The notes: generated by a model from the letters alone, not told the origin. 64,000 nucleotides of DNA from Methanobrevibacter sp. (GCA_017652345.1 JAGCBE010000542.1:1-64000); one strand, 5' to 3'. Positions 19,437 to 30,832 are shown, numbered from the stretch's first letter. Made by a program: numbers and translations.

Positions 19437-20247
19437 CTTTGTTCTCCTTATTTATGTTTATTTTCTTTTGTTTATCTATTTTCCAACAATTTACTTTACC
19501 CGACAATACTGTACATGCATCTAAACAAATAATTCCATCATCAACAAATGGTTCAGTATGCCAATTTTCATTTATATCATCATATGTTTTTGGTATATCA
19601 ATTCCTTGCTTATGAATAAAACAATGTCCCCAACTAGAATGATAATGTCCACATAAAATTATTTTATCTTTTATTCTAATATTTTTATTCCAACAATCCA
19701 TTCCATTTAGCCATGATGCTTTATCCCAATTACCCGTTCTCCAATCAGGAAGAGGATCATAATTACTAATCTTTTCTCCAAACATATTAATTCCTTCTTC
19801 CCATTGAGTACAAGGAATCCAACCATGAACAAAAACATACTTACCAGTTTCATAATAATCCACACAGTCTTTGATATACTAGTTCCAAGGCTTATTATAT
19901 TCCATCTTGGTAAGTACCATATTTGCATCAGTGCATGAGATACTATCAGTCAAGATTAATACGGTATCAATTGTTTTATTATGAAAATCATGACTTCTAA
20001 ATATCTTATCCTGGATACACTGTTCCATTAATCTTTCATGATTTCCTTTAATAAGTATCTTTCTGTTTTTTGGTAATTTATTCACAAACTCTAAGCATTC
20101 TTTTGGATTTGGTCCTCTATCTAATAAATCACCTAAAGATACAAAAACATGATTTGGATTATTTATATCAAAACCAGCATTGTCTAATGCTTCCATCATT
20201 TCATCGTAAAATGAATGTACATCAGATACACAAAAATATGTTGCCAT
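19429..20247 (-). CDS. Serine/threonine-phosphatase-like metallophosphoesterase
   Basis: 272 residues with one TAG at about residue 123. The metal-site motifs are all present: VSDVHSFYDE (D-x-H), GDLLDRGP (GDxxDRG), KGNHE (GNHE), and later His-bearing VHGW and CGHYHSSWGH. This is the PPP/ApaH type also found in phage lambda. The substrate is unknown. Its leader (20248-20346) contains an unusual GC-rich segment able to mask the ribosome binding site. Confidence 0.85.
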
Positions 20248-20346
20248 AATTCACCTCAAGTTATTATATAGCCGGCTATTACGGTGAAGCCCTATGGTGG
20301 ACTCCGCCTGACTTCCACAAATGATAATCTTACTAAACTAAGTATC
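20248..20346 (-). promoter_or_regulatory. GC-rich structured leader before the phosphatase gene
   Basis: Non-coding. In an AT-rich genome, about 50 bases (20268-20317) are clearly GC-rich. On the minus strand GTGGA and TCCAC can pair in a hairpin; TTCACC (within GGGCTTCACCG) is complementary to the GGTGAA of the ribosome binding site (GAGGTGAATT) and could mask it; TAGCCGGCTA is palindromic. This looks like a regulatory RNA leader, but I cannot match a known class. Confidence 0.4.
20321..20337. repeat. 17-base inverted repeat, left copy
   Basis: ATGATAATCTTACTAAA on the plus strand, the exact reverse complement of 20892-20908. The two copies flank the gene at 20347-20817. Confidence 0.7.
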
Positions 20347-20817
20347 TTACCAGTTAAAAAATGGGAAAAACCAGTGGAATAAATCCACATTTGTATCAAA
20401 ATGTCTACGCATTTCTTTTAATGCTTTATCTCCAGTGTAAGAAATTGTATATGGACCAAACTTCTCATTGAAATTCTGAAGAGCAACAAATTTCTTATCT
20501 TGAACAGCTTTTAATTCTTTTTTAGCTTCTACAAGAATTTTTTCGCATTCTTCGTCGCACTTTTTCTTAAGCTGAATAATCTGTTTCTTAGCCTCTTCAT
20601 ATTTGATATATTCTTCTTCAAGAGCTTTGTCTGCTTCCTCAACTAATTTTGCATAGTATTTTCTATCTTTCACATCAGATTTATCAGAAATGGTCGTGTC
20701 ACACTCTTGATAAGGCATTGAAGGTAATGTAGTTTTATTTAAATACTCCTTCTCTGCATCTTTACATTCTGCTTCGCTATCAAAAAACTTTTCTAATTTT
20801 TCGCTATAAAATTTCAT
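20347..20817 (-). CDS. Coiled-coil hypothetical protein in an inverted-repeat cassette
   Basis: 156 residues, no TAG. Begins MKFYSEKLEKFFDSEAEC and has a long helical, Lys/Glu-rich centre (about 55-115) predicted to be coiled coil, then FGPYTISYTGDKAL. The first part resembles small proteins of Firmicute phages. It is bracketed by a perfect 17-base inverted repeat, which is unusual for a single gene in this compact genome. Strong RBS (AAAAGGAG). Confidence 0.6.
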   Translation of the reverse strand: MKFYSEKLEKFFDSEAECKDAEKEYLNKTTLPSMPYQECDTTISDKSDVKDRKYYAKLVEEADKALEEEYIKYEEAKKQIIQLKKKCDEECEKILVEAKKELKAVQDKKFVALQNFNEKFGPYTISYTGDKALKEMRRHFDTNVDLFHWFFPFFNW

Positions 20818-20891
20818 AATAATTACTCCTTTTCATTTCTTATTATAGGACTTACTTTTATATTAAGACTTACCAATAATCTTTAAATGAC

Positions 20892-20908
20892 TTTAGTAAG
20901 ATTATCAT
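20892..20908. repeat. 17-base inverted repeat, right copy
   Basis: TTTAGTAAGATTATCAT on the plus strand, the exact reverse complement of 20321-20337. It abuts the TGA stop of the phosphoesterase gene at 20908. Confidence 0.7.
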
Positions 20909-22065
20909 CAATTAACTACCAACCTACATAACATATATACAGGATTATTTTCGCTTACAATTATTAAATTCTATGCAGCATAAGAATTCTTTCTCATTTT
21001 TTCCGCAAGATCATCAGTTCCCATTAAAGAAGGATTAGAAACCACTAAAGTTTTATTTTCTTCGTCTATAGTCAAATGATGTAAGTGACTAGTTAGAATA
21101 ACGTCATAATTTTGTCTAGTCATTAAAGATACATTTTTAACCACAGTATTTAATTTATCGAGATCTCCATGAACTCCGGCAAACCTCCATTTAAATACGC
21201 TAAACGTCATTATATCTAAACCGTATTTATTATCGCCAATAAATACAGAATCATTATCTTTTAGACGTTCAATGAGATACCAATCAGTTATTCTAGCTAA
21301 AGATTCTAGCTAAAGAGCATCTTTTTTATTTGGTTCCAATCTACTATGATTATCAATAACTGAATAATAATCAATAGGAATATAGGTAGAAAGTTCATCA
21401 ATAAATTCTGCAAGTAATTCAGAAACTTCAATAATCTAGGTAATCACATCAATCCTACTATTAAATCTAATTGTAAGATGTATTCTACCCGCAATCAAAT
21501 CTCCAAGATTTACAATAATTAATTTCTTAAGGCGCTGTTCGTTAACTATTTTAATTACCTGCATCAATAGATCACTTAATCTATCCTTAGCAATTTGTGG
21601 GTTATACTCATTATAATAAGAATCAATATCAATTCCATAATGCCAATCACTTAATTGTAAAATTCCTATATTTCCATCAGATGGAGATGCAATAAACGGA
21701 AATCTTTCCACATCCGTTAACAAAGGACAATTTTTACTAATGGTTGCAGCTGCTTCCTTTGCTATTTCCTTAATGGTTTCTTCTCTTGATAATCTACGAA
21801 TGTTTGCATTAGTCTAAACTAATACATCTGATAATTTCATTCGTTCAGATTTTTCTTCAATATATTCATTAATATTATTTATGCTTTGCATAGCCGCAAA
21901 TTTTTTTCTATAATAATCTGCGCTTTTATTAATTTCGAATGCAGCATTGATAATTGCTGCAACACATTTCCAAGTGTAACCCGTAATATCTTTTTGAGAG
22001 CCCATATACCATATAAACTCTTCAAACGAATATTCTTTATCATTCTCTTTAAATGTTTGCTTCAT
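20908..22065 (-). CDS. Calcineurin-like metallophosphoesterase
   Basis: 385 residues with four TAGs. The N-terminal ~115 residues are a helical domain (EEFIWYMGSQKDITGYTWKC). The catalytic part follows: QLSDWHYG (D-x-H), VNLGDLIAG (GD), DNHSR in place of GNHE, VHGDLD and TSHLHH. Such proteins are common in large phages and may be nucleases, but the target is unknown. The ATG overlaps the upstream gene. Confidence 0.78.
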
Positions 22066-22504
22066 TAATTACCTCCAGCTAATCATCATTAACTATCTAA
22101 TTCTCTTTATTAGATTGAGCTATAATCTGTCTAACTGTATTTAAAATTCTTTGACGTTCGTCCTGATTAAATTCAGGCTAAACATTTATATTTAACTAAT
22201 TCTAAGTAATCTAAACTACTGGTATTTCATCCGCAGATTTATTAGTCTTTGTAATAGTATCCTAAAATGCCTTAAAATAATCAATTAAATCTCTATTACT
22301 AAATTCATCTGCATGTCTATTTAGACGTTGTTCTACTTGATCCGTAATTGAATCTTGTAAATCGCTAAGTTTACTTAATCTTAGTAATTCTTTCTTCTTT
22401 AAATTTAAATTAAATATATTTAATATCTATTCTATATCTTCCTTATCATTAGCATCTCTTAATTGTAATTGTTGTTCAGCTGATAAAATATCAAAATCAT
22501 CCAT
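22049..22504 (-). CDS. Gln-rich helical hypothetical protein
   Basis: 151 residues with eight TAG codons, one of the densest in the window, including a stretch where four TAGs occur within about 15 codons. Charged and helical (LNLKKKELLRLSKLSDLQD; ITDQVEQRLNRHADEF). The ATG overlaps the TAA upstream. Not recognised; operon context is SbcCD and phosphoesterases. Confidence 0.6.
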
Positions 22505-22821
22505 TATAGTAATTCCTTATATGTATTAGTTACTTTTGCTACTAATATATCTTCTGCTTTTGTAACTAATGGACTTTGCTTAGTATTTATTGTGTCAATT
22601 AAGGATTGCTCAAATTTATATGAAGGTATGAATTTATATAGAATTTCATCTTCCTAGATAGATATATTTAATTTACCAATGCCAATATCTGCTGTAGTTT
22701 CAGTTTCTTTATTAAAATAATTTTCTAATACTCTATGACAAATACATAAAATCATATTAGTACATAATTTCTTTAAACTGAATACAGGAATAGTTGTAAT
22801 TTTAGCTAAATCATTTATCAT
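22504..22821 (-). CDS. Hypothetical protein
   Basis: 105 residues, one TAG, ending in TAATG overlap with the next gene. Begins MINDLAKITTIPVFSLKKLC and has three Cys in the first third. Not recognised. Confidence 0.5.
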
Positions 22822-23023
22822 TTTTATCAACCCGATTTAATTTCTTTATTACTTTTTTACTATCTTTTCTTGATAGGAAGTCCACACTTTGCTATAATTT
22901 TCTATAATATTGAATTAAATTCTAATCCAATCTGTTCTATATATATTTCTACATTAACTGAGTTTTATCATGTTTATAATTCTATAAACAATCTATCATA
23001 TCACGTATCATTTCTTCATTCAT
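22811..23023 (-). CDS. Small basic helical protein
   Basis: 70 residues with five TAG codons; invisible to standard-code gene finders. Lys-rich C-terminus (RKDSKKVIKKLNRVDKNDK). ATG overlaps the TGA of the upstream gene. Not recognised. Confidence 0.5.
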
Positions 23024-23402
23024 TCTTTGAACCTTTACCAAATGAATAATTGGACAAAACGCTTTGCAACTTCACATAATCTGATTTTATTTTTCGTAAT
23101 TTTGATGACTTCTAACCAAGTAAATCTATCGCTTTATCATAATCCATATGCTCAATGTCTACATACTAATATAATAATAATGAATATAATATTGACTCTA
23201 ATTCATCAATTGTTGGAATATGAATTGTGGTACCACCAAAGTATTCACAGAGTTTCAGCAAACTGTCCTTATCAAGAATATATACAAGTTCACTCAATAC
23301 TAGATAATCTGGAATATCACGAAGTTTAAATAATGCAAATAATATCAGTGAATATATATCTAATTCTTTTACTGATAAAATCTCTTGATTAGTCCTACTC
23401 AT
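23016..23402 (-). CDS. Hypothetical protein, faintly Mor-like
   Basis: 128 residues, two TAGs. A helical N-terminus is followed by LCEYFGGTTIHIPTIDELES, a pattern reminiscent of Mor/C transcription activators (glycine pair then IPxxxE), but the resemblance is weak and I would not name it. ATGA overlap with the next upstream gene. Confidence 0.5.
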
Positions 23403-24280
23403 TCTTCATCCTCCTTCGCTATTCCTTTATCCATTATATCACGTACTAAAACAGACTTCAAAACACTTTCGCTTCCTAATTCATCATTTAAAATCAATGA
23501 TAAATCATTTGCAATTAAATGCTTGACTTTTTTGGTTAATAAGTAGATATATTTTCTATATTTAGTGTCTAAATGAAATACTATTACATCATCAACCGTA
23601 AAACTATCTGACAATAATTCATCAATTTCAACATCTCTATGTGACGCCAATTTTAATTTAGAAATCCTTTCAAGATCAGATGCTTTTGGTGTTATAGAGG
23701 ATAAAAACGTTAATAAACAACTTAAATATAAATTATTTATGAAAACCTTATCTTCTTTAAAGGGTAAACTATAAATATAAGATTTAATTGTATTAGTCAA
23801 ATCCTTTAAGCATAATTTAAAATTAACTTTACTTAATTCATCTAATGAATCAATTAATGAATCAGCAAAACTATATCCAATTCCTACATCTGAATTTAAT
23901 TCGGTATCTTCGGCTCTTGAAAATGTCTAATCATAATGTTCTTGTTCAAAATCAACTTTCTTTGGATATAAAATTGTTTTTATATAATTTAAAATACTCT
24001 TTATTCTTTTTAGTTTTGGCTATCCATTTTCATCATATTTAAACTGTCGAGGATTCTTTAATCTTAAATACACTGAGGATGCAACGTATAATGCAAAATC
24101 CTCATAATACTAATACTTCTAAAAGAATTTTGCTTTATACGCTAACATTTCTACTAGATGAAATAAATATTCAAAAATTAAATTATTCTATTCGTTTGAG
24201 GCATCTTCGTCATATGCATGTTCATCAATGAATATTGCCATCTATGTATACGTAACATTTTTTGGTTTAATATAAATCAT
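23399..24280 (-). CDS. Conserved-looking hypothetical protein
   Basis: 293 residues in one frame with six TAGs; the standard code shows only its C-terminal half. Mostly helical. It begins MIYIKPKNVTYTQMAIFIDE and contains DFALYVASSVYLRLKNPRQ, which looks like a folded helical domain. It is linked by ATGA overlaps to sbcC upstream and to the next gene downstream. No motif I can name. Confidence 0.55.
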
Positions 24281-26151
24281 AATATGATACTTATTTTATC
24301 TTCTCCTTTAATAATGTTAATTTCATTATCGCAAGGAATAGTAAAATCACTTCTATGACTTATTACAAAGACACTGCTAACATCATTCAATTCTGAAGAT
24401 AATAAATCAATAATTTTATTACTTCCAATATCATCAAGATTATCAAGAATTTCATCTAATATAAGAATATTACAAGAGAAATTCAAATACTTACAAAGCA
24501 TATCTCTTATAGATAATTGAATAATAATATCAAGTTTTTGTTTTTCTCCACCGCTTAATAATTCGTATTCTTTACCATCATACGAAATAGAAATCTTATT
24601 TCCATCAATGATAAATTCTATTAATGAAGTATTAAATACAATATTACAATAATATTTACATCTCATATCAATATATTGAATAACATTCTATAAAAGATAA
24701 CTTCTAAAATCACGAGTCAAAATTGTATTAATCTACTGCAATATATCATAATGTTTTTCATACTATTCCTTATTATTATTTATATACAGTAAATTTTTAT
24801 TTATATCTTCTAATTCATTTTGATATTCTTGTATTTGATTTATTAAATTTTGCTTAATGGATTCGTAGGAATCTATTTTAGCTTGAATCTACGAAATCTA
24901 TTTTTCGATTTCTCTTTGGTCTTTTTTTACCGAATCAATTTTATCCGCATACTAGAAAGATAAATCTTCGTATTCAATAATTTTATTCGTTAAAGAATCA
25001 TATTCAGGTTTATACTTATCTCTTAAATTATTTTCTTTATTCTATTTTTCAAGAGTATATTTATTTATAAGTTCCTAATTTACATTTAAACTATAAGTTT
25101 TCTAATCTATTTCGTCTTCAATATAAGAAGTATCAATCTTATGAACATCAGGTAACTTCTATTTACATGTAGGACAAATATCGCTAATAGAATCCAGCTT
25201 TTTCTTTTCTGCTTTTAAGGTTCTAATCTCTGCTTCTAATCCAATAATAGTAATATGCAGAGGAGATAATTTCTAATCATACTATGTTCTTAATTCATCA
25301 AGCGCAGTATCGTATTCAAACTATAATTTATCTCTATCTCTATTAATAGTTTGAAACTAATTATAAGCTGAATCATATTTACCTTGATATACAAGAATCA
25401 TGGTTTCATAATCTTTTTGCTATTGCTTCAGCTAATCAATATCATTCTGCAAGGAATTTAAATCCATCTAATCATAAACATTAAGTTGCTCTTCATTTTT
25501 ATTTATCATCTAATATAACATATTAGATTTCGTTTGAAGCTCAATGCTTTTATTTTTATGTTCTTCAAGTTTTTCATTTATGGTTGCTTTTCTGTTGGAC
25601 ATTCTTCCTTTTAAATCTTCAATCATGAAATCAGCTTTTGCTAATTGCTCTAAAATTTCTTTTCTGCCTGAAGGAGTATTATTTGAAAATCTTTGGGGTA
25701 ATCCTTGTCCAAATATAATAACTGAAGTCAATAAAGTACTAGTTAAATCCGGTAATTCTTCTTGCAGAATTTTTTCAGAGTCTCTTAAACCTTTACCAGA
25801 TATATCTTTATTATTCTTATATATTTTAAGCGTTGATTTATATATTTCATCATCTTTTGTTCTTAAAATTATATATTCATCATCGTCTTTACTAAATTCA
25901 ATGGTTACTGCTGTTCCACCTTTGGAAAACTTATTTACTACATCTTTACCACCACGAATAGTTTCCCCCGTTAATACCCAAAATATACTATCAAATAATG
26001 CACTTTTTCCTGATCCGTTGCTTGAAGATAAATCAGACTTATTATTATTATATCCTTTAACCGTAATATACCCCGGAATATCTAATCTTAATTCCGCATT
26101 TTTAAAACTTAAAAAATTCTTAAGCGTAATTTTATGGAAATTTATATTCAT
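24277..26151 (-). CDS. sbcC: SbcC/Rad50-like (T4 gp46) recombination nuclease ATPase
   Basis: 624 residues with about 18 TAGs. N-terminal ABC half: NFLSFKNAEL and Walker A SSNGSGKS. A long coiled coil (about 190-500) carries a zinc hook CPTCKQKLP whose following Gln is TAG. The C-terminal half has the signature LLSGGEKQKLD and Walker B ILILDEILDNLD, then the SHR switch. With SbcD it processes DNA ends for recombination. The coiled coil holds most of the TAGs. Confidence 0.92.
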
Positions 26152-27173
26152 TTACATAATTCCTCTAATTCAGTAGTTACTATATCACTTGTCCCCAACT
26201 ATTCAAGTATATATTTTTTAAATTCCGATAAATGATCTAATGATAATTGCTTTACATTATCTTCAATTGTATTATTTGATAGCTTAGAATGTTCTACGAT
26301 TATTCTATATGTAACTATTCTATTCTTATATTCTTCTAATGCTTTCTTCCAATCTTCATATTCAGTATCCTTACATTTTATGGTTAATACGGCATTATCT
26401 TTTAATCTTGATAATAGATTAATATCATTTATTTTATAAAAATTAAATGCATATGGATTAGATGCGTATTCCATCTTTAATGTTTCAGTATCAAGAATAT
26501 ATATATTATGTCCATATTCAAAAGCATCTTCGCTAAAATTCTATCCCGTTAAATTTCCTGCATTATAAATTTTATATTTTCTTCCTACCCAAGAAGAATT
26601 ATGTAAATGTCCATTGATAAATAATACACAATTATCATTTATCTCATCTATACTAAATCCATCTTTAGAGGTAAAGTGACCAAGATTCATTCCAGCAATA
26701 TCATTATGACTAAACACAATTTTTCCTTTGGAAGAATTACCTAGATATTCAACCAATGGTTTTCTATCGCTCTATAAGATATAAGGAAGATATACTATAT
26801 CATGTTTCTCTGGTGTTACTGTATATAAAGGTTTATCAATAACTGAAATATTATTCCAACCTTCAAACACATGAGCAGAACTGACAACAAGGTCAGATCT
26901 TGCCATCTCGTGATTTCCCACTAAGAAATACTTCTACGTTGCATTGAATTCTATATCATTTAAGGCAGTTATCTCTTCTGCTACTATCTTTGACTAATCA
27001 AAAAAATCGCCTAAATAAACCTCGAAATCTACTCCACGTTGATGGAAATATTGTTCTGCCCAATTTATAGATTTTATACAATTTTCAATACGCAAAGAAT
27101 ATTTCTTACCACGTAATCTAATTAAAGAAGAATTCATACAGTAATGAATGTCTCCAACAATACCAATTTTCAT
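26148..27173 (-). CDS. sbcD: SbcD/Mre11-like (T4 gp47) nuclease
   Basis: 341 residues with four TAGs. Motifs: GDIHYC (D-x-H), LGDFFDQ (GDxxD), VGNHEM (GNHE), SHND, INGHLHN. Its TGA overlaps the sbcC ATG, as expected for partner subunits. The C-terminal ~90 residues are helical and probably contact SbcC. Confidence 0.9.
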
Positions 27174-27182
27174 TTATACACC

Positions 27183-28091
27183 TCAAAAAGCAAATATAGA
27201 AACAATTACATAATCTATAATATTATCTACATCTAATTGTCCTAATTTAACTTGTTTATCTATATCTGTTAATAACTCAAATATTTGAATTAATTGTTTT
27301 GTGTTGAACTTATTTAAATTATTATACTTGATTGCATAAAACTTATTCTTTGCAATACCTGTACTTTCTGGAGTAGGTTTAACTCCAAGCTGTATCTTAA
27401 TAATGTCTTTGATATTTTGATATAGAATACTTACAAACCCCAAAGGATTTACATCCATTCTATCTAATTGAGAATAGATATAAGTTAACTTTGTTATATC
27501 CTTCTTTATGATACTACTACAGAAATCAAAAATTGTCGCATCAGACAAATCATTAAATACTCCATCTTTATAAAATTCTTTAAAGATATTCTGTTTTAAA
27601 GAATTCGGAAAAATTAACATCTTATCTAATTCTTGAGTTAATCTATAAATATTACTATCGCATAACTCAATTAATTTATCGAGATCGGATTCAGGAATAC
27701 CATCCCCTACCGAATAAACAAAATCTTTAATTTGCCAATCTTCTAATTTTGGTACAATGATTATATTATCTGCATATATCTTTTTTAATCCTTCATTAAT
27801 TTTTTTACAAAGAATAATTAAATTCTTTTCGTTTAGGATAGTACCACTATAATCAAATTCATTAATATCATATACCCTAAGAATGTTATCATTCACATCT
27901 CCAAACAATGAAATTCCAGTAATAATTTTATCGTCAATTTCATCATTATAACTCAGTTCAAGATTAAAATCTAGAACTAATTTTTCTATATATTGTTTAA
28001 CAATGAATTTAGTATCGGAATACTGAAAAATAAGTACTTGTCCTGAATACTTTTTATTTTCAATTATGTATTTAACTTCGTCTATTTGCAT
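27183..28091 (-). CDS. holA: DNA polymerase III delta-subunit-like clamp loader protein
   Basis: 302 residues, no TAG. Weak P-loop-less AAA+ organisation like HolA, with a C-terminal helical domain typical of delta (TKLTYIYSQLDRMDVNPLGFVSILYQN; ...KQLIQIFELLTDIDKQVKLG). Overlaps the delta' gene by 20 bases. Together with 28072-28857 and 28854-29870 it forms a three-gene bacterial-type clamp loader. Confidence 0.75.
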   Translation of the reverse strand: MQIDEVKYIIENKKYSGQVLIFQYSDTKFIVKQYIEKLVLDFNLELSYNDEIDDKIITGISLFGDVNDNILRVYDINEFDYSGTILNEKNLIILCKKINEGLKKIYADNIIIVPKLEDWQIKDFVYSVGDGIPESDLDKLIELCDSNIYRLTQELDKMLIFPNSLKQNIFKEFYKDGVFNDLSDATIFDFCSSIIKKDITKLTYIYSQLDRMDVNPLGFVSILYQNIKDIIKIQLGVKPTPESTGIAKNKFYAIKYNNLNKFNTKQLIQIFELLTDIDKQVKLGQLDVDNIIDYVIVSIFAF

Positions 28092-28857
28092 AATATTCCT
28101 TCAATTTCATTAAATAATTTTCAAATAATTGTATCTTATCTATATGTGGAATAGTAAAATTCAATGATAGGATACAAGTTGACATATAAATATCATACCA
28201 GGTATTATCAGATGGAGTAATAAATATATGTTTATGTACCAAGTATCTTAATACTCGTACAAACAATTCAATTTCTATATTTAACTTATCAGATTTTAAG
28301 GTATCGATTATATTAAATATATTACCATAAGATGCTACCGAAATCTTATCTAAAATTTTATTAGCTAATTCAACCACTTCAGAGAAATTAGATTTATTAA
28401 AATTAATAACATCACCCGGAGTCTTAGAAATTTCAATAATTAATGGATTACCGCTTTCATTAAATTTATTTAATATATTATTGTCATAAACGTCTAATTG
28501 CCAGATTCTACATCTATTTTCAATAGTTGTTAGATATTGTCCTAATCTTCTTGCAGTTATAATAATAAAAGAATTTCTAGGGGGCTCCTCTAAAAACTTC
28601 AATATTTGATTCTGAATTTTAATGCTCATATTATCAAGAACATAAATAATCGGCTCTGTTCTTAAATATATTTCAGTTAAAGAATCAAACGACACATCAT
28701 TAAGAAATTCTGTTTGCAATCCTAGATGTTCTGCAATAAATTCAATAAGTAAACTTTTACCAGATCCTTGTGGACCTACTATTAAAACAGAATGTGGAAA
28801 ATCATTTAAAGAAAATCTAGTGATCTCAGTACATAATCTTTCTTGCCCTCTAATCAT
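28072..28857 (-). CDS. holB: DNA polymerase III delta'-like clamp loader ATPase
   Basis: 261 residues, no TAG. It has GPQGSGKS (Walker A), a degenerate Walker B (IIYVLDNMS) and FLEEPPRNSFIIITA with NRCRIWQL, the sensor/arginine-finger region of delta' and DnaX proteins. Coupled by ATGA to the dnaX-like gene upstream. Confidence 0.82.
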   Translation of the reverse strand: MIRGQERLCTEITRFSLNDFPHSVLIVGPQGSGKSLLIEFIAEHLGLQTEFLNDVSFDSLTEIYLRTEPIIYVLDNMSIKIQNQILKFLEEPPRNSFIIITARRLGQYLTTIENRCRIWQLDVYDNNILNKFNESGNPLIIEISKTPGDVINFNKSNFSEVVELANKILDKISVASYGNIFNIIDTLKSDKLNIEIELFVRVLRYLVHKHIFITPSDNTWYDIYMSTCILSLNFTIPHIDKIQLFENYLMKLKEYYANRRS

Positions 28858-29870
28858 TGATAACTCCCCATCTGAATAAAATATACATCTACGGTAGATT
28901 TAATATCAGTATCATTCTTAATATCATTTTTTAATATTATTAACTTATTCATAATATACTGATAATATTGTAAAGGATTCTCGAAATTAGTTGCTTTCTT
29001 AATTTCCTCTAATTGATTACTTGGAAATTTAGTAACGGTTAAATTATTACAAATAATATATTTTGATATATCAAGAATAAATGATAAAAATTGATCTACG
29101 AATAATTTTAAATCAATTCCATCATTATATATAGTATTTATAATATTAACGATAGAATCCAGATTACCATCAATTAAACTATTTATTAATTTAAAGTAAA
29201 CGGTATATGAATACGATCCAAGAACTTTTAATACGTTTTCAATATTAAGATTAATATCATATGCAGCGCATTGCTCTAAAAGAGATATACCATCTCTCAT
29301 TTGATTTTTACATATTCTACTTATATAATCACAAGCATCTTCATAATTCAGAAATCCTTCTTGTTTACAAATATATTCCAAACGTAATCTTATTAATTCA
29401 GAAGGTATTCTATTAAAATTGAATACTTGACATCTATTCTTAATAGTATCTGGAACTTTATTTTTCTCAGTAGTGCAAAAAATGAATACTGTATATTTTG
29501 GAGGCTCCTCAATACATTTCAAAAATGCTTGCCAAGCTTGACTGGTTAATGCATGACATTCATCAATTATATAAATTTTATATTCGCTATCTAAACTTCT
29601 TTCTGATGCCGATTTAATAATTTGTTTTACATTATCTACGCCATTATTACTAGCAGCATCAATCTCTATTGGATTCCCTTGATGCTTATTTATTTCGTTT
29701 GCTAATATCCTGGCGATAGTCGTTTTACCACAACCACTACTACCACAAAATAAATACGAATTTTTAAAAGTATTAGTATCAATTTGTCTAGAAAGAATTC
29801 TTATGATTGATGTTTGACTACTTACGTCATTAAATTTTGTAGGTCTATATTTAACGCTTAAACTTATCAT
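28854..29870 (-). CDS. dnaX: DnaX (gamma/tau)-like clamp loader ATPase
   Basis: 338 residues, no TAG. N-terminus SVKYRPTKFNDVSSQ is a DnaX hallmark; Walker A GSSGCGKTT, Walker B IYIIDECHAL, then FLKCIEEPPKYTVFIFCTTE and the SRC-like NRCQVFNF. The zinc-binding cysteines of bacterial DnaX between Walker A and B are absent. It loads the DnaN-like clamp encoded at 33687-34805. Confidence 0.9.
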   Translation of the reverse strand: MISLSVKYRPTKFNDVSSQTSIIRILSRQIDTNTFKNSYLFCGSSGCGKTTIARILANEINKHQGNPIEIDAASNNGVDNVKQIIKSASERSLDSEYKIYIIDECHALTSQAWQAFLKCIEEPPKYTVFIFCTTEKNKVPDTIKNRCQVFNFNRIPSELIRLRLEYICKQEGFLNYEDACDYISRICKNQMRDGISLLEQCAAYDINLNIENVLKVLGSYSYTVYFKLINSLIDGNLDSIVNIINTIYNDGIDLKLFVDQFLSFILDISKYIICNNLTVTKFPSNQLEEIKKATNFENPLQYYQYIMNKLIILKNDIKNDTDIKSTVDVYFIQMGSYQ

Positions 29871-29877
29871 ATCTACC

Positions 29878-30189
29878 TCATAATTTTCTAATTATCGTAA
29901 TACAACTTTTAGGGAGCCAACCTTCCCATAAAGGCGAAAACACTTTAATAAACATATTATTCATATCAAGTAATTCTATATCCAAGTTAGATATATTATT
30001 TGGGAATTGCACATCAAAATCAACTAATTTATCATGATTTATAGAAATGGAGTAGCAACTATTCAATTCAAATTCTATCTATTTAGTTTTTGGAATAGCA
30101 ATTTTTGATACTTCATTTATATTATCTGGAATAGTTGCTACTTTACATTGCTTTAATATTTCGATTATATCTTTATTCACGGCTTTCAT
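29878..30189 (-). CDS. Hypothetical protein between clamp loader and HD gene
   Basis: 103 residues with one TAG. The start is uncertain: ATG at 30189 lies inside the end of the upstream gene, with a GTG nine bases later; neither has a good RBS, so coupling is likely. Beta-rich, with SPLWEGWLPKSC near the end. Not recognised. Confidence 0.5.
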
Positions 30190-30805
30190 CTACGAAAGCA
30201 CAAAGCATATCTGCTAAATGTAGCATTAATGCTAAAGTGTTTCTTCCATATACTTCTCCAATATTATTCTTTGCACTATCAGAGCTCATACCTGCATGAT
30301 GATTTAAAATAGCTGCGGATTCTTCTAAAGTTAGAGGTATATACATTCTAGCAATAGCTTCCGAAGTTGCTTCATGATTTCCATAAATAAATCTATCTTT
30401 TACGTCTCTTATAATGTACGTTGATACAGATACCCAATCATACTTTCCAAGACTATCGGATTTACTTCCACTTTCACTATAAATCTTTTCATTTCTATAA
30501 CCAAGTTTATAATAATTAATCTTTGCATAATCATGACATAATGCAACAATTGCCATACTATTATTATCAAGATTAGTTTCCATCATATTATTTAAATCTA
30601 CTAATCTTTTCCAAACATTTAAACTATGTTCACATAATCCACCTTCATATGAATTATGATAAGATCTACTTGCTGGTGCTTTAAAGAAATCAGTTTCTTC
30701 CAACATCTTAATTAATTCTTCTTTATTAAAAGGCCGAGTGATTAAATTAATTGCAGAAATATATTCCTATTTATTTTTTTCTACCTTATCTATAATATTC
30801 ATCAT
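30173..30805 (-). CDS. HD-domain phosphohydrolase
   Basis: 210 residues, one TAG. The HD metal site is clear: GGLCEHSLNV (H), CHDYAKI (HD), GNHE-like YGNHEATSE, LNHHAGMS and a later LHLADMLC (D). Such enzymes hydrolyse nucleotides or cyclic nucleotides; here it may trim the dNTP pool or act on a defence signal, both inference. RBS AGGAGAATC; the promoter at 30833-30861 stands directly upstream. Confidence 0.75.
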
Positions 30806-30832
30806 GATTCTCCTTATTTTTATTCATAATAT

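Noticed and set aside
20248..20346. tRNA gene or group I intron in the GC-rich leader
   Set aside because: No cloverleaf with a T-arm could be drawn, and the intron core elements seen in polA are absent.
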